NCBI GenBank assembly: GCA_046726435.1
Contig: JBKPAM010000150.1
Location: forward strand, 1 to 5,066
Direction: 5' to 3'
DNA from: AC-32 sp046726435
GTDB taxonomy: Bacteria > Actinomycetota > Thermoleophilia > Gaiellales > Gaiellaceae
Length of the DNA: 5,066 nt
This document shows positions 1 through 4,506 of the stretch, piece after piece. The translations under genes were made by a program, and so were the position numbers. The notes beneath the pieces were generated by a model. It was not told where the DNA came from and ran no database searches. It worked only from the letters and a program-made list of their open reading frames with translations. Within the stretch, counting starts at the first letter, position 1. Each line of letters starts with the position of its first letter.

Positions 1-579
1 GGGACCGTACTCACCTTCCGCCTTCGCCGAGACGGGACCGTCGAGCTCGTCGTCCGCAGGGCCAACTGCTCGGTCCTCGGGCGGAAGCGGGTCGACGGCG
101 ACCGGGGGCTGAACCGCGTGCGGTTCAACGGGCGCCTGCACGGCCGGCCGCTCGCTCCGGGCAGGTACACGATCGACCTCGTCGTGATCCGCGGCCACGC
201 GCGCACGCGATTCGGAGCGGTCGCAGTCCAGGTGGTGCCGCCCAACGCACGCCTGAACAAGGCGCAGCGCACCGAGCCGCTTGTCAACGACTGCACGGTC
301 GCGATCAACTCTCCGGACCTTCCGGTCGCGCTGGCCTCCACGGCCGGCCCGCTCGCGGCCGGGGGAATGGCCTCCTCCGGGCCGAAGCCCTCGGCCGCGA
401 AGAACCGAACGAGGACGCGCGTGCTCGGCGTCGGCCTGAAGCCGCCGCAGCTGTCGCTCCCCGGCACCCACGTCGCGCCGCTTTGGCTCGGCGTGATGCT
501 GCTGGTGCTGTTCGGGGCTGCGATCTGGGTGCTGGCCGTCTGCGTCATGCGGCTCGTGCGCGGCTCGTGGGCCCCGTAG
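1..579 (+). CDS. C-terminal part of a membrane-anchored protein with an Ig-like domain (5' truncated)
   Basis: The reading frame is open from the first base to the TAG at 577-579 and gives 192 residues, so the true start lies outside the window. The internal GTG at 118 falls in the middle of the domain and is not a credible start. Residues ~1-80 look like a bacterial Ig-like/FlgD-type beta-sandwich: a TVLTFRLRRDGTVELVV-like strand pair, then NRVRFNGRL and LAPGRYTIDLVV. This module is common in surface proteins of Thermoleophilia (from memory of the family). Residues ~80-150 are a Pro/Ala/Ser-rich linker. Residues ~160-185 form one hydrophobic segment (WLGVMLLVLFGAAIWVLAVC) followed by Arg residues and a short tail, which predicts an extracellular domain with a C-terminal anchor. 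The function is not recognisable. It lies 43 bp upstream of the ligase gene on the same strand. Confidence 0.72.
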   Translation, partial: GTVLTFRLRRDGTVELVVRRANCSVLGRKRVDGDRGLNRVRFNGRLHGRPLAPGRYTIDLVVIRGHARTRFGAVAVQVVPPNARLNKAQRTEPLVNDCTVAINSPDLPVALASTAGPLAAGGMASSGPKPSAAKNRTRTRVLGVGLKPPQLSLPGTHVAPLWLGVMLLVLFGAAIWVLAVCVMRLVRGSWAP

Positions 580-608
580 CCGGCGGCCGAGCTTCCGCCC
601 AGCCCGGC

Positions 609-614
609 TAGCGT
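609..614 (+). promoter_or_regulatory. Possible -10 element (TAGCGT) for leaderless ligase mRNA
   Basis: TAGCGT fits the actinobacterial TANNNT -10 pattern and ends 8 nt before the GTG at 623. No Shine-Dalgarno-like sequence lies in the intervening bases. No convincing -35 is visible 16-18 bp upstream. Transcription would begin at or next to the start codon. A short motif like this can occur by chance; support comes mainly from the same spacing recurring at other genes in the window. Confidence 0.35.
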
Positions 615-622
615 ACGCCCTC

Positions 623-1723
623 GTGATCGAGCACGCCTTCGGTCGCAGCGCGCCCTGGTCGCTCGGGATCGAGGAGGAGGTGATGATCCTCGACGCCGGG
701 ACGCTGGAGCTTGCGCCCGGTGTGGAGGCGCTCGTCGCGGCGGCGGAAGGGCGCCCGCTCGCCGGAGTGCTGAAGATGGAGCTGCTGGCCTCGATGATCG
801 AGCTCGCGACCGACGTGTGCAGGACACCCCAGGACGCGCTGGCCGCATTGCAGGAGCTCCGCTCGGCCGCCGACAACGGGGCGAAGGCGAACGGCCTCCG
901 CATCGCCGCCGCGGGGACCCACCCGTTCAGCCTCCCTCAGGCGCAGGACATCGCGCCCGACCCGAGGTACCGCGAGTTCGTCGAGTACGCCGGCGTCTCG
1001 GCGCGGCGGCAGGCCGTTTGCGGCCTGCACGTCCACGTCGGGATGCCGGGTCCGGAGGAGTGCATGCGCGCCCTCGAGGGCGTCCTGCCGTGGCTCCCGC
1101 TGATCCTTGCGCTGTCGGCCAACTCGCCCTTCCTCGCCGGCGAGGAGACGGGCCTCGCCTCCGCGCGGGCGGAGGTCCTGGCGCTGCTGCCGCGCGCCGC
1201 GGCGCCTCCTGTCTTCGGCTCGTATGCGGAGTGGGAGGCGTTCGTCGAGCGTTTCGTGCGGATCGGGCTTGCCGACGGCTACACGCGCTTCTGGTGGGAC
1301 ATCAGGCCGCATCCGCGCTTCGGCACGCTCGAGATCCGCAGCCCGGACCAGCCGACCTCGGTCGAGCTCACGGCGGCCTTCGCCGCGCTCCTCCAGGCGC
1401 TGTGCGTCACCGTGCTCGACGGCGAGACGAAGGCACCCGCGAGCCGCGGCGACTACGCGCAGAACCGCTGGGCAGCGCTGCGCTTCGGCCCGCGTGCGGA
1501 GCTGATCCACCCGTCGGGAGAATCGCTGGTGCCTGCGCCTGAGCTGGCCGCGGAGCTGCTCGCGCTCGTCGAGCCAGCCGCGCAGGAACTCGGCACGAGC
1601 GACCTCCTCCGCGTGCTCGACCCGCAGAGCTGCGAGGGCGACCGGCAGCTCGAGGTGGGACGTGAGCGGGGACTCGAGGCGGTCGCGGCGGACGTCTCCA
1701 GCCGGACGGTACGATCGGCCTAG
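623..1723 (+). CDS. Carboxylate-amine ligase, glutamate-cysteine ligase type 2 (YbdK/EgtA) family
   Basis: The protein has 366 residues, close to the usual YbdK size of about 370. Family marks in order are GIEEE at 15-19 (ATP/metal-binding start of the GCS2 fold), AAAGTHPFS near 95-103, CGLHVHVG at 133-140, ALSANSPF near 163-170, WWDIRPHPRFGTLEIRSPDQPT-region at 224-245, NRWAALRFG near 281-289, and a conserved QLEVGRERGLEAVAADV tail. Members ligate an amine to the gamma-carboxylate of glutamate in an ATP-dependent cytosolic reaction. E. coli YbdK has weak gamma-glutamylcysteine synthetase activity, and related actinobacterial EgtA feeds ergothioneine synthesis. The true substrate cannot be read here, and no other egt gene is in the window. 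GTG 623 is chosen because the family N-terminus begins just before the GIEEE strand. The stop codon directly touches the ATG of the next gene, implying co-transcription. A 496-codon antisense frame across it is a high-GC shadow. Confidence 0.9.
   Translation: MIEHAFGRSAPWSLGIEEEVMILDAGTLELAPGVEALVAAAEGRPLAGVLKMELLASMIELATDVCRTPQDALAALQELRSAADNGAKANGLRIAAAGTHPFSLPQAQDIAPDPRYREFVEYAGVSARRQAVCGLHVHVGMPGPEECMRALEGVLPWLPLILALSANSPFLAGEETGLASARAEVLALLPRAAAPPVFGSYAEWEAFVERFVRIGLADGYTRFWWDIRPHPRFGTLEIRSPDQPTSVELTAAFAALLQALCVTVLDGETKAPASRGDYAQNRWAALRFGPRAELIHPSGESLVPAPELAAELLALVEPAAQELGTSDLLRVLDPQSCEGDRQLEVGRERGLEAVAADVSSRTVRSA
1710..1715 (+). promoter_or_regulatory. Possible -10 element (TACGAT) for the CxxC protein gene
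   Basis: TACGAT fits the TANNNT pattern and ends 8 nt before ATG 1724, lying inside the last codons of the ligase gene. No ribosome binding site precedes this ATG. The small gene may therefore have its own leaderless transcript in addition to any read-through from the ligase. This is motif-based inference only. Confidence 0.35.
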
Positions 1724-1942
1724 ATGCCCACGCAGTCGGAGACGATCCAGGTCAGCGGCATTCGCTGCGAGCGCTGTGTCGGACGCCTGGCTGGCGCGCT
1801 GCGCGGCCACGATGGCCTGGAGTACGCGAACGCGAACCTGATGGGCCAGGTGCAGCTCCGCTGGGACGACGAGGTCACGGATCGCGGGGCTATCGTCGCC
1901 GCGCTGGCCCGCGCGGGATTCCGGCCGCTCGAAGCGGTCTAA
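1724..1942 (+). CDS. Heavy-metal-associated (HMA) domain protein, CopZ-like
   Basis: The protein has 72 residues, almost exactly one HMA ferredoxin-like fold (beta-alpha-beta-beta-alpha-beta). The metal-binding loop is GIRCERC (Cys15 and Cys18), the usual G-M/I-x-C-x-x-C signature. An amphipathic helix (VGRLAGALRG), a NANLMGQVQLRW strand pair, helix IVAALARAGF and a final strand follow. Family members bind Cu(I), or sometimes other soft metals, and pass them to P-type ATPases; an adjoining ATPase is absent here. The gene begins immediately after the ligase stop codon with no gap, so translational coupling or a shared transcript is likely. The ATG choice is firm because the domain starts at about residue 7. 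A copper chaperone role is inferred from the fold; a redox or regulatory role is possible. Confidence 0.85.
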   Translation: MPTQSETIQVSGIRCERCVGRLAGALRGHDGLEYANANLMGQVQLRWDDEVTDRGAIVAALARAGFRPLEAV

Positions 1943-1963
1943 GGCGTCGCCTGACCTGAAGAG

Positions 1964-1988
1964 GCCGTGCCGGCTTTGCCGGTGCGGC
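1964..1988 (+). terminator. Hairpin downstream of the ligase/HMA genes, probable + strand terminator
   Basis: Eleven-base arms (GCCGTGCCGGC and GCCGGTGCGGC) surround a TTT loop. In plus-strand RNA all 11 pairs form, with two tandem G-U wobbles. In minus-strand RNA the same two positions become A-C mismatches, so the hairpin favours the plus transcript. It lies 21 bp after the HMA stop and just before the convergent gene's stop. There is no U-tract, as is common in high-GC actinobacteria. Confidence 0.6.
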
Positions 1989-1991
1989 TGT

Positions 1992-2444
1992 CTACCTCTC
2001 GTCGCGCGGGTCCGACGGGATGATCTGCCTGCCGCGCGGGCCGGCTTCGCTCTCGCCCTCGCGGATCCTCGCGCGCCGCTCAGCCGCCGGCTCGACACCT
2101 GATCTGAGCTCTTCGTGCTCAGCGCTCCATGCCGGGTCGTCGGGCCTGAGCTCGCCCTCTCCCTCGGTCTCCGGCGCGTCCTCGCCCTCGGCGAGGCCGT
2201 AGTGCGCGGCGACGGCGCGGCGGTCGAGATCGCCGTCCTCTACGGCGGGCGATTGCTCGACCAACTCCTTGGAGATCGAGAGGCGGACCACCTGCTCGTC
2301 GTCGTCGGTCTGCGCGAACACGGACGGAACGGCATTGCGCGATTTGCCTAGGAACCCACCTTCGACGATGAGCAGCCCGTCCTCGATCTCCACCACGTGG
2401 CCGATCTTGGAGTCGTCGCTCCCGATGACTTCGTAGCCTTCCAC
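1992..2444 (-). CDS. PRC-barrel / DUF2171-like small protein with acidic tail
   Basis: The protein has 150 residues. Residues 1-60 have the pattern of a PRC-barrel/DUF2171 beta-barrel: EVIGSDDSKIGHVVEIEDG, a LLIVEGGFLGKSRNAVPS segment, then a QVVRLSISKELV strand. These domains are found in stress, photosynthetic and RNA-processing contexts and have no single known reaction. Residues ~85-150 are charged and low in complexity (many E, D, R, P) and probably disordered. The start is GTG at 2442-2444: an in-frame TAG lies only 9 nt upstream of it, and the domain begins within four residues of it. The gene diverges from the sigma factor gene across 101 bp and converges on the HMA gene. Its divergent position suggests, but does not show, a link to the sigma regulon. 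No clear -10/-35 is seen for it. Confidence 0.72.
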   Translation of the reverse strand: MEGYEVIGSDDSKIGHVVEIEDGLLIVEGGFLGKSRNAVPSVFAQTDDDEQVVRLSISKELVEQSPAVEDGDLDRRAVAAHYGLAEGEDAPETEGEGELRPDDPAWSAEHEELRSGVEPAAERRARIREGESEAGPRGRQIIPSDPRDER

Positions 2445-2479
2445 GCCCTGCGCCTACCCACCACGCGGGCTGGGGAAAC

Positions 2480-2506
2480 GGGAATGGCCGCAACCCGGCG
2501 AGCGTT
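2480..2506 (+). promoter_or_regulatory. SigR/ECF12-type promoter, GGGAAT-N18-GTT
   Basis: The -35 GGGAAT is at 2480-2485 and the -10 GTT at 2504-2506, separated by exactly 18 bases. This is the consensus described for Streptomyces SigR and mycobacterial SigH. The predicted transcript start is about 2512-2514, about 33 nt before the ATG of a SigR-like sigma gene. The match implies positive autoregulation. Checking the other GGAAT/GGAAC occurrences I could find on either strand, none had GTT at this spacing. Confidence 0.78.
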
Positions 2507-2530
2507 CCAAGGGCCTGAGAACAACGATGC

Positions 2531-2536
2531 TAGGGT
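2531..2536 (+). promoter_or_regulatory. TAGGGT: second -10 candidate or weak ribosome binding site for the sigma gene
   Basis: TAGGGT ends 9 nt before ATG 2546 and fits TANNNT, so it could support a leaderless housekeeping transcript. The same bases contain AGGG at 2532-2535, about 10 nt before the ATG, which could serve as a weak Shine-Dalgarno on the longer SigR-promoter transcript. The two readings are not exclusive and the sequence alone does not choose between them. Confidence 0.35.
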
Positions 2537-2545
2537 GGCCGGGCG

Positions 2546-3133
2546 ATGAGCGAGACCACTCCAGAGGCGGAGCCGCGGAGGCTCGCCGAGGAGGCCCGCG
2601 ACAGAGTCCGCTTCGAGGAGGAAGCGCTCGAGTTGGCCCCCCAGGTGTACCGCGTCGCGCGACGCCTGGTTTCCACCCGTGAAGAGGCGGAGGACCTGAT
2701 GCAGGAGACGTATGCGCGCGCGTTCCGGGCCTGGCAGTCGTACCAGCCGGGGACGAACCTGCGCGCGTGGCTGCTGCGGATCCTCACGAACCTGAACATC
2801 GACCGGGGGCGGCGGCAGCAGCGGTCGCCCGACCTCCAGCCGCTCGAGGAAGGCGACTACTACCTCTACAACCGGCTCGAGGAGGCCGGTCGCGAGCCGA
2901 ACAACGACCAGGACCGCGTGGACGAGCGGCTCTCGCAGGACGACGTCGTCGCCGCGCTCACCGCGGTGCCACACGACTTCCGCGACGTGATCGTGCTCGT
3001 CGACATCGGCGACTTCAGCTACGCGGACGCGGCGCAGATCCTCGAGATCCCGATCGGCACGGTGATGTCCCGCCTGCATCGCGGGCGGCGTATCCTGAAG
3101 CGCGAGCTGGCCGACCAGGCGGTGAATGCGTGA
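2546..3133 (+). CDS. sigR: ECF RNA polymerase sigma factor, SigR/SigH (ECF12) type
   Basis: The protein has 195 residues with the two ECF domains. Sigma region 2 is at ~27-92, including DLMQETYARAFRAWQSYQPG and the GTNLRAWLLRILTN stretch, a hallmark of the SigR/SigH group. Region 4 is at ~134-188, with helix-turn-helix YADAAQILEIPIGTVMSRLHRGRR. A DYYLYNRLEE linker joins them. SigR-type factors direct RNA polymerase to thiol-oxidative and proteotoxic stress genes and are held inactive by a reduced zinc anti-sigma factor. That partner is encoded immediately downstream with a 4-nt overlap (GTGA), so the two are translationally coupled. A consensus SigR promoter lies 40 bp upstream of the ATG, supporting autoregulation. 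Streptomyces SigR is slightly longer (about 227 residues) because of an N-terminal extension in one form. The symbol is by similarity; orthology was not tested. Confidence 0.92.
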   Translation: MSETTPEAEPRRLAEEARDRVRFEEEALELAPQVYRVARRLVSTREEAEDLMQETYARAFRAWQSYQPGTNLRAWLLRILTNLNIDRGRRQQRSPDLQPLEEGDYYLYNRLEEAGREPNNDQDRVDERLSQDDVVAALTAVPHDFRDVIVLVDIGDFSYADAAQILEIPIGTVMSRLHRGRRILKRELADQAVNA

Positions 3134-3378
3134 AGGAGTTCGTTTCCTCGATCGACCCGTGCGACGAGTGCGAGCAGATGCTCCAGCCGTACCTCGATCG
3201 CAGGCTCTCGGACGAGGAGCTGGCGGAGGCCGAACGACACCTCGCAGGGTGCAGCTACTGCCAGAAGCGCTACCGCTTCGAGGAGGAGCTGAGGACGTTC
3301 GTGCGGCAGGCGACGATCGAGGAGATGTCGCCCGACCTGAAGCAGAAGCTCGCGGCCCTGCGCACGCCGCTTCTCTGA
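3130..3378 (+). CDS. rsrA: Zinc-binding redox anti-sigma factor, RsrA-type
   Basis: The protein has 82 residues and starts at GTG 3130, which overlaps the sigma stop codon (GTGA). Longer versions of this frame run inside the sigma gene and are artefacts. It carries the ZAS zinc motif H37-xxx-C41-xx-C44 (RHLAGCSYC) and an upstream Cys11 in PCDEC, with Cys14 as an extra thiol. These positions equal those of the zinc/redox residues reported for Streptomyces RsrA (C11, H37, C41, C44), which supports the start. In that family, reduced zinc-bound protein sequesters SigR; oxidation makes a C11-C44 disulfide, expels zinc and frees the sigma factor. Helices after C44 (RFEEELRTFVRQAT) would contact the sigma. 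It is shorter than RsrA (about 105 residues). Its last 109 nt are antisense to the M23 peptidase reading frame. Confidence 0.9.
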   Translation: MKEFVSSIDPCDECEQMLQPYLDRRLSDEELAEAERHLAGCSYCQKRYRFEEELRTFVRQATIEEMSPDLKQKLAALRTPLL

Positions 3379-3821
3379 GCGCGACGGTAGCTGAGAGGGC
3401 TCACGGGCGTGTCGAGGTGGCGCAGCTCGAAATGGAGGTGCGTGCCGGAGCACCAGCCGGTGCAGCCGGCCGTCCCAAGCGGTTGCCCGCCGGCCACCTC
3501 TTCGCCGACATGCACCTGCCAGCCCGCCAGGTGGGCGTAGAGCGCGACGTAGCCCTCGCCGAGCTGCACTTCCACGACGTTCCCGTAGCCCTCGAGGCCC
3601 GTCGGCGTGCCGACCGCGATCACGCGCCCGGGCTGGGCGGCGCGGACGGTGAGCGAGCGGAGCATGCCGATGTCGATCCCCGGGTGATGCCGGCCTCCGT
3701 CGTTCCCGAAAGGCGCGGTGATCGTCCCGTCGGCGGGCCAGATCGACCAGGTCGGAGGGGGCGGGGGCGGCGCAGCGAGCGGCGCGCGCGCCAGCGCGAA
3801 CGCGAGCAAGAGTGCCAGCAC
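3270..3821 (-). CDS. Secreted M23 (LytM/lysostaphin-type) metallopeptidase
   Basis: The protein has 183 residues. Residues 1-17 (LALLLAFALARAPLA) look like a short signal peptide without the usual basic N-terminus; a hexaproline linker follows at ~18-23. The M23 domain spans ~25-145: IWPADGTITAPFG, zinc ligands in HHPGID (H46, D50), YAHL (H97), and HLHFEL (H128, H130). All catalytic residues are present, so an active zinc endopeptidase on peptidoglycan cross-links is likely. Cys120 and Cys124 flank the active-site loop and may form a disulfide. GTG 3821 is the only reasonable start, as an in-frame TAG lies 12 nt before it. The domain ends near 3387; the last ~39 residues overlap the convergent anti-sigma gene by 109 nt, are rich in Ser and Arg, and look unlike the domain, perhaps because an earlier stop was lost. 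It lies 54 bp downstream of the nucleotidyltransferase gene on the same strand. Confidence 0.88.
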   Translation of the reverse strand: MLALLLAFALARAPLAAPPPPPPTWSIWPADGTITAPFGNDGGRHHPGIDIGMLRSLTVRAAQPGRVIAVGTPTGLEGYGNVVEVQLGEGYVALYAHLAGWQVHVGEEVAGGQPLGTAGCTGWCSGTHLHFELRHLDTPVSPLSYRRAQRSGVRRAASFCFRSGDISSIVACRTNVLSSSSKR

Positions 3822-3830
3822 GACCGCGGG

Positions 3831-3836
3831 AGGCTA
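3831..3836 (-). promoter_or_regulatory. Possible -10 element (TAGCCT, minus strand) for the M23 gene
   Basis: On the minus strand TAGCCT fits TANNNT and ends 9 nt before GTG 3821. No -35 at proper spacing is visible. The overlapping TAG is also the in-frame stop that limits the M23 start. Together with the same spacing at the ligase, HMA and sigma genes, it suggests leaderless transcription. Confidence 0.33.
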
Positions 3837-3861
3837 CCTATGACCGCCGGCCAATGGCGTG

Positions 3862-3874
3862 CGCCGTATCGGCG
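3862..3874 (-). terminator. Small hairpin just after the nucleotidyltransferase stop
   Basis: CGCCG-ATA-CGGCG on the minus strand begins 1 nt after the TAG stop at 3876-3878. The stem is 5 GC pairs plus one possible wobble, with no T-tract. It may slow or partly end transcription before the M23 gene, but it is short and could be chance in such GC-rich DNA. Confidence 0.25.
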
Positions 3875-3875
3875 T

Positions 3876-4418
3876 CTAGGGGTCTGACGCGCTCCACGAC
3901 TTTAGGCGATCGGGCACGTCAGAGGCGAAATCGACGTCTCCTGGAGGTCCCAGGTCGTCGCAGGCAACGAGCTCGGCGTCGAGGCCTTTCGCGCCTTCGT
4001 CCGGCACGAGCGCCCAGGCCTCGCGGGCGATCAACACGGGGTGGAGCCTCGTGCCCGCGTAGGTCGCGGCGACTACCGGCTCATCGCCCGCTTGCCATCG
4101 CGCGATGACGCGGTCGATCGCCTCGGGTGCGAGGTCGGGCCCGTCTCCGAGAACGACGACCGCCGCTTCGGCTGTCGGCGGTAGCGCGGCAAGGCCGCGG
4201 CGGAGCGAGGCGCCCGGGCCGCGCGCCCAGTCGGGACACCGCACGGTGCGGGTCGATGTCTCGACCGCGTGCGCCCCGAGCACGACGACGAGGTCGTCCA
4301 CGCGGCTCTTGCGCACCCGCTCCAGCACGGGCCCGAGCAGGAGGCGCTGCTTCGGCGACCCGAACCGGCTCGACTCGCCTGCCGCGAGCACGACCGCCCA
4401 AACCCCGGTGTCAGACAC
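3876..4418 (-). CDS. MobA/MocA-like nucleotidyltransferase (molybdenum cofactor NTP-transferase family)
   Basis: The protein has 180 residues with the NTP-transferase Rossmann-like fold. The nucleotide-binding loop LAAGESSRFGSPKQ is at 11-24, VVVLG near 44-48, a GPGASLRRGL helix at 67-75, and VVLGDGPDL at 88-96, where the Asp of GDGP corresponds to the metal-binding GDxP. Family members transfer CMP or GMP to molybdopterin, or act on other small substrates. The neighbour upstream on the same strand is the FAD subunit of a molybdenum hydroxylase, which supports making the dinucleotide cofactor for that enzyme (inference). Two oddities are a short segment between KQ and VLERV, where many relatives have a longer G-R-P-L-L loop, and a C-terminal DVDFASDVPDRL in place of the common DIDTPEDL. 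The GTG 4418 start is set by the fold and lies inside a palindromic repeat. MobA, MocA or another sugar/nucleotide transferase cannot be separated here. Confidence 0.82.
   Translation of the reverse strand: MSDTGVWAVVLAAGESSRFGSPKQRLLLGPVLERVRKSRVDDLVVVLGAHAVETSTRTVRCPDWARGPGASLRRGLAALPPTAEAAVVVLGDGPDLAPEAIDRVIARWQAGDEPVVAATYAGTRLHPVLIAREAWALVPDEGAKGLDAELVACDDLGPPGDVDFASDVPDRLKSWSASDP
4408..4418. repeat. 11-bp perfect dyad GTGTCAGACAC (copy A), over the nucleotidyltransferase start
   Basis: GTGTC and GACAC surround a single A. On the minus strand it supplies codons 1-4 (GTG TCT GAC, first base of ACC) of the nucleotidyltransferase. Ten bases, TGTCAGACAC, recur at 4484-4493, 75 bp away. It may be an operator half of a pair or a member of a dispersed palindromic repeat. 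Confidence 0.6.
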
Positions 4419-4506
4419 AGAAACGGAAGTGTGACGAACGTTCTGCGTTTCGCGCGGGTGCAGGCTTCACGCGGTCGTCACGATGTCAGACACCGTGACG
4501 AGAGAG
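4419..4506. other. Intergenic region dense in inverted repeats
   Basis: These 88 bp lie between the FAD-subunit stop and the nucleotidyltransferase start. GTGAC or its complement GTCAC occurs at 4431, 4477, 4495 and 4506. An 8-bp palindrome GAACGTTC lies at 4436-4443 and a 25-bp palindrome at 4476-4500. Competing stems are possible (for example 4495-4499 with 4506-4510, which covers the FAD-subunit stop codon). No reading frame or ribosome binding site is evident. Confidence 0.5.
4476..4500. repeat. 25-bp near-perfect palindrome containing TGTCAGACAC (copy B)
   Basis: The arms CGTCACGATGTC and GACACCGTGACG face each other around one A; 11 of 12 pairs match and the only mismatch is the A at 4483 against the C at 4493. 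It starts 6 nt beyond the FAD-subunit stop on the minus strand. As RNA it could fold into a hairpin with a TCTGA-type loop and act as a terminator or transcript-end stabiliser. As DNA it has the form of a dimeric-regulator site or a REP-like element. There is no T-tract. Confidence 0.62.

Noticed and set aside
118..120. GTG at 118 as the start of the first protein
   Set aside because: The frame is open back to base 1, and the upstream residues form beta-strands of the same Ig-like domain.
361..390. A second GGGAAT-type -35 box within the first gene
   Set aside because: No GTT occurs at 18 bp or a neighbouring spacing downstream, and the position is inside a coding region.
608..2098. A 496-codon minus-strand open frame spanning the ligase and HMA genes
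   Set aside because: Its translation is Arg/Ala/Glu-rich with no recognisable domain, and it is antisense to two clear protein families. Long antisense frames are expected in high-GC coding DNA.
2348..3079. A 243-codon minus-strand frame opposite the sigma factor gene
   Set aside because: It is antisense to a well-supported ECF sigma factor, with low-complexity Arg/Val/Leu composition and no domain.
2767..3129. N-terminal extension of the anti-sigma frame inside the sigma gene
   Set aside because: The extra residues are Ala/Arg/Pro-rich shadow translation of sigma codons. The ZAS domain begins at GTG 3130, and the GTGA overlap is the normal arrangement for this pair.
3126..3887. A 253-codon plus-strand frame opposite the M23 gene
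   Set aside because: It overlaps the anti-sigma gene in another frame and the M23 catalytic domain in antisense, with no recognisable motif.
4408..4500. A CRISPR array or IS terminal inverted repeats built from the TGTCAGACAC copies
   Set aside because: There are only two short copies, no repeat-spacer periodicity, no transposase frame between them and no visible target-site duplication.
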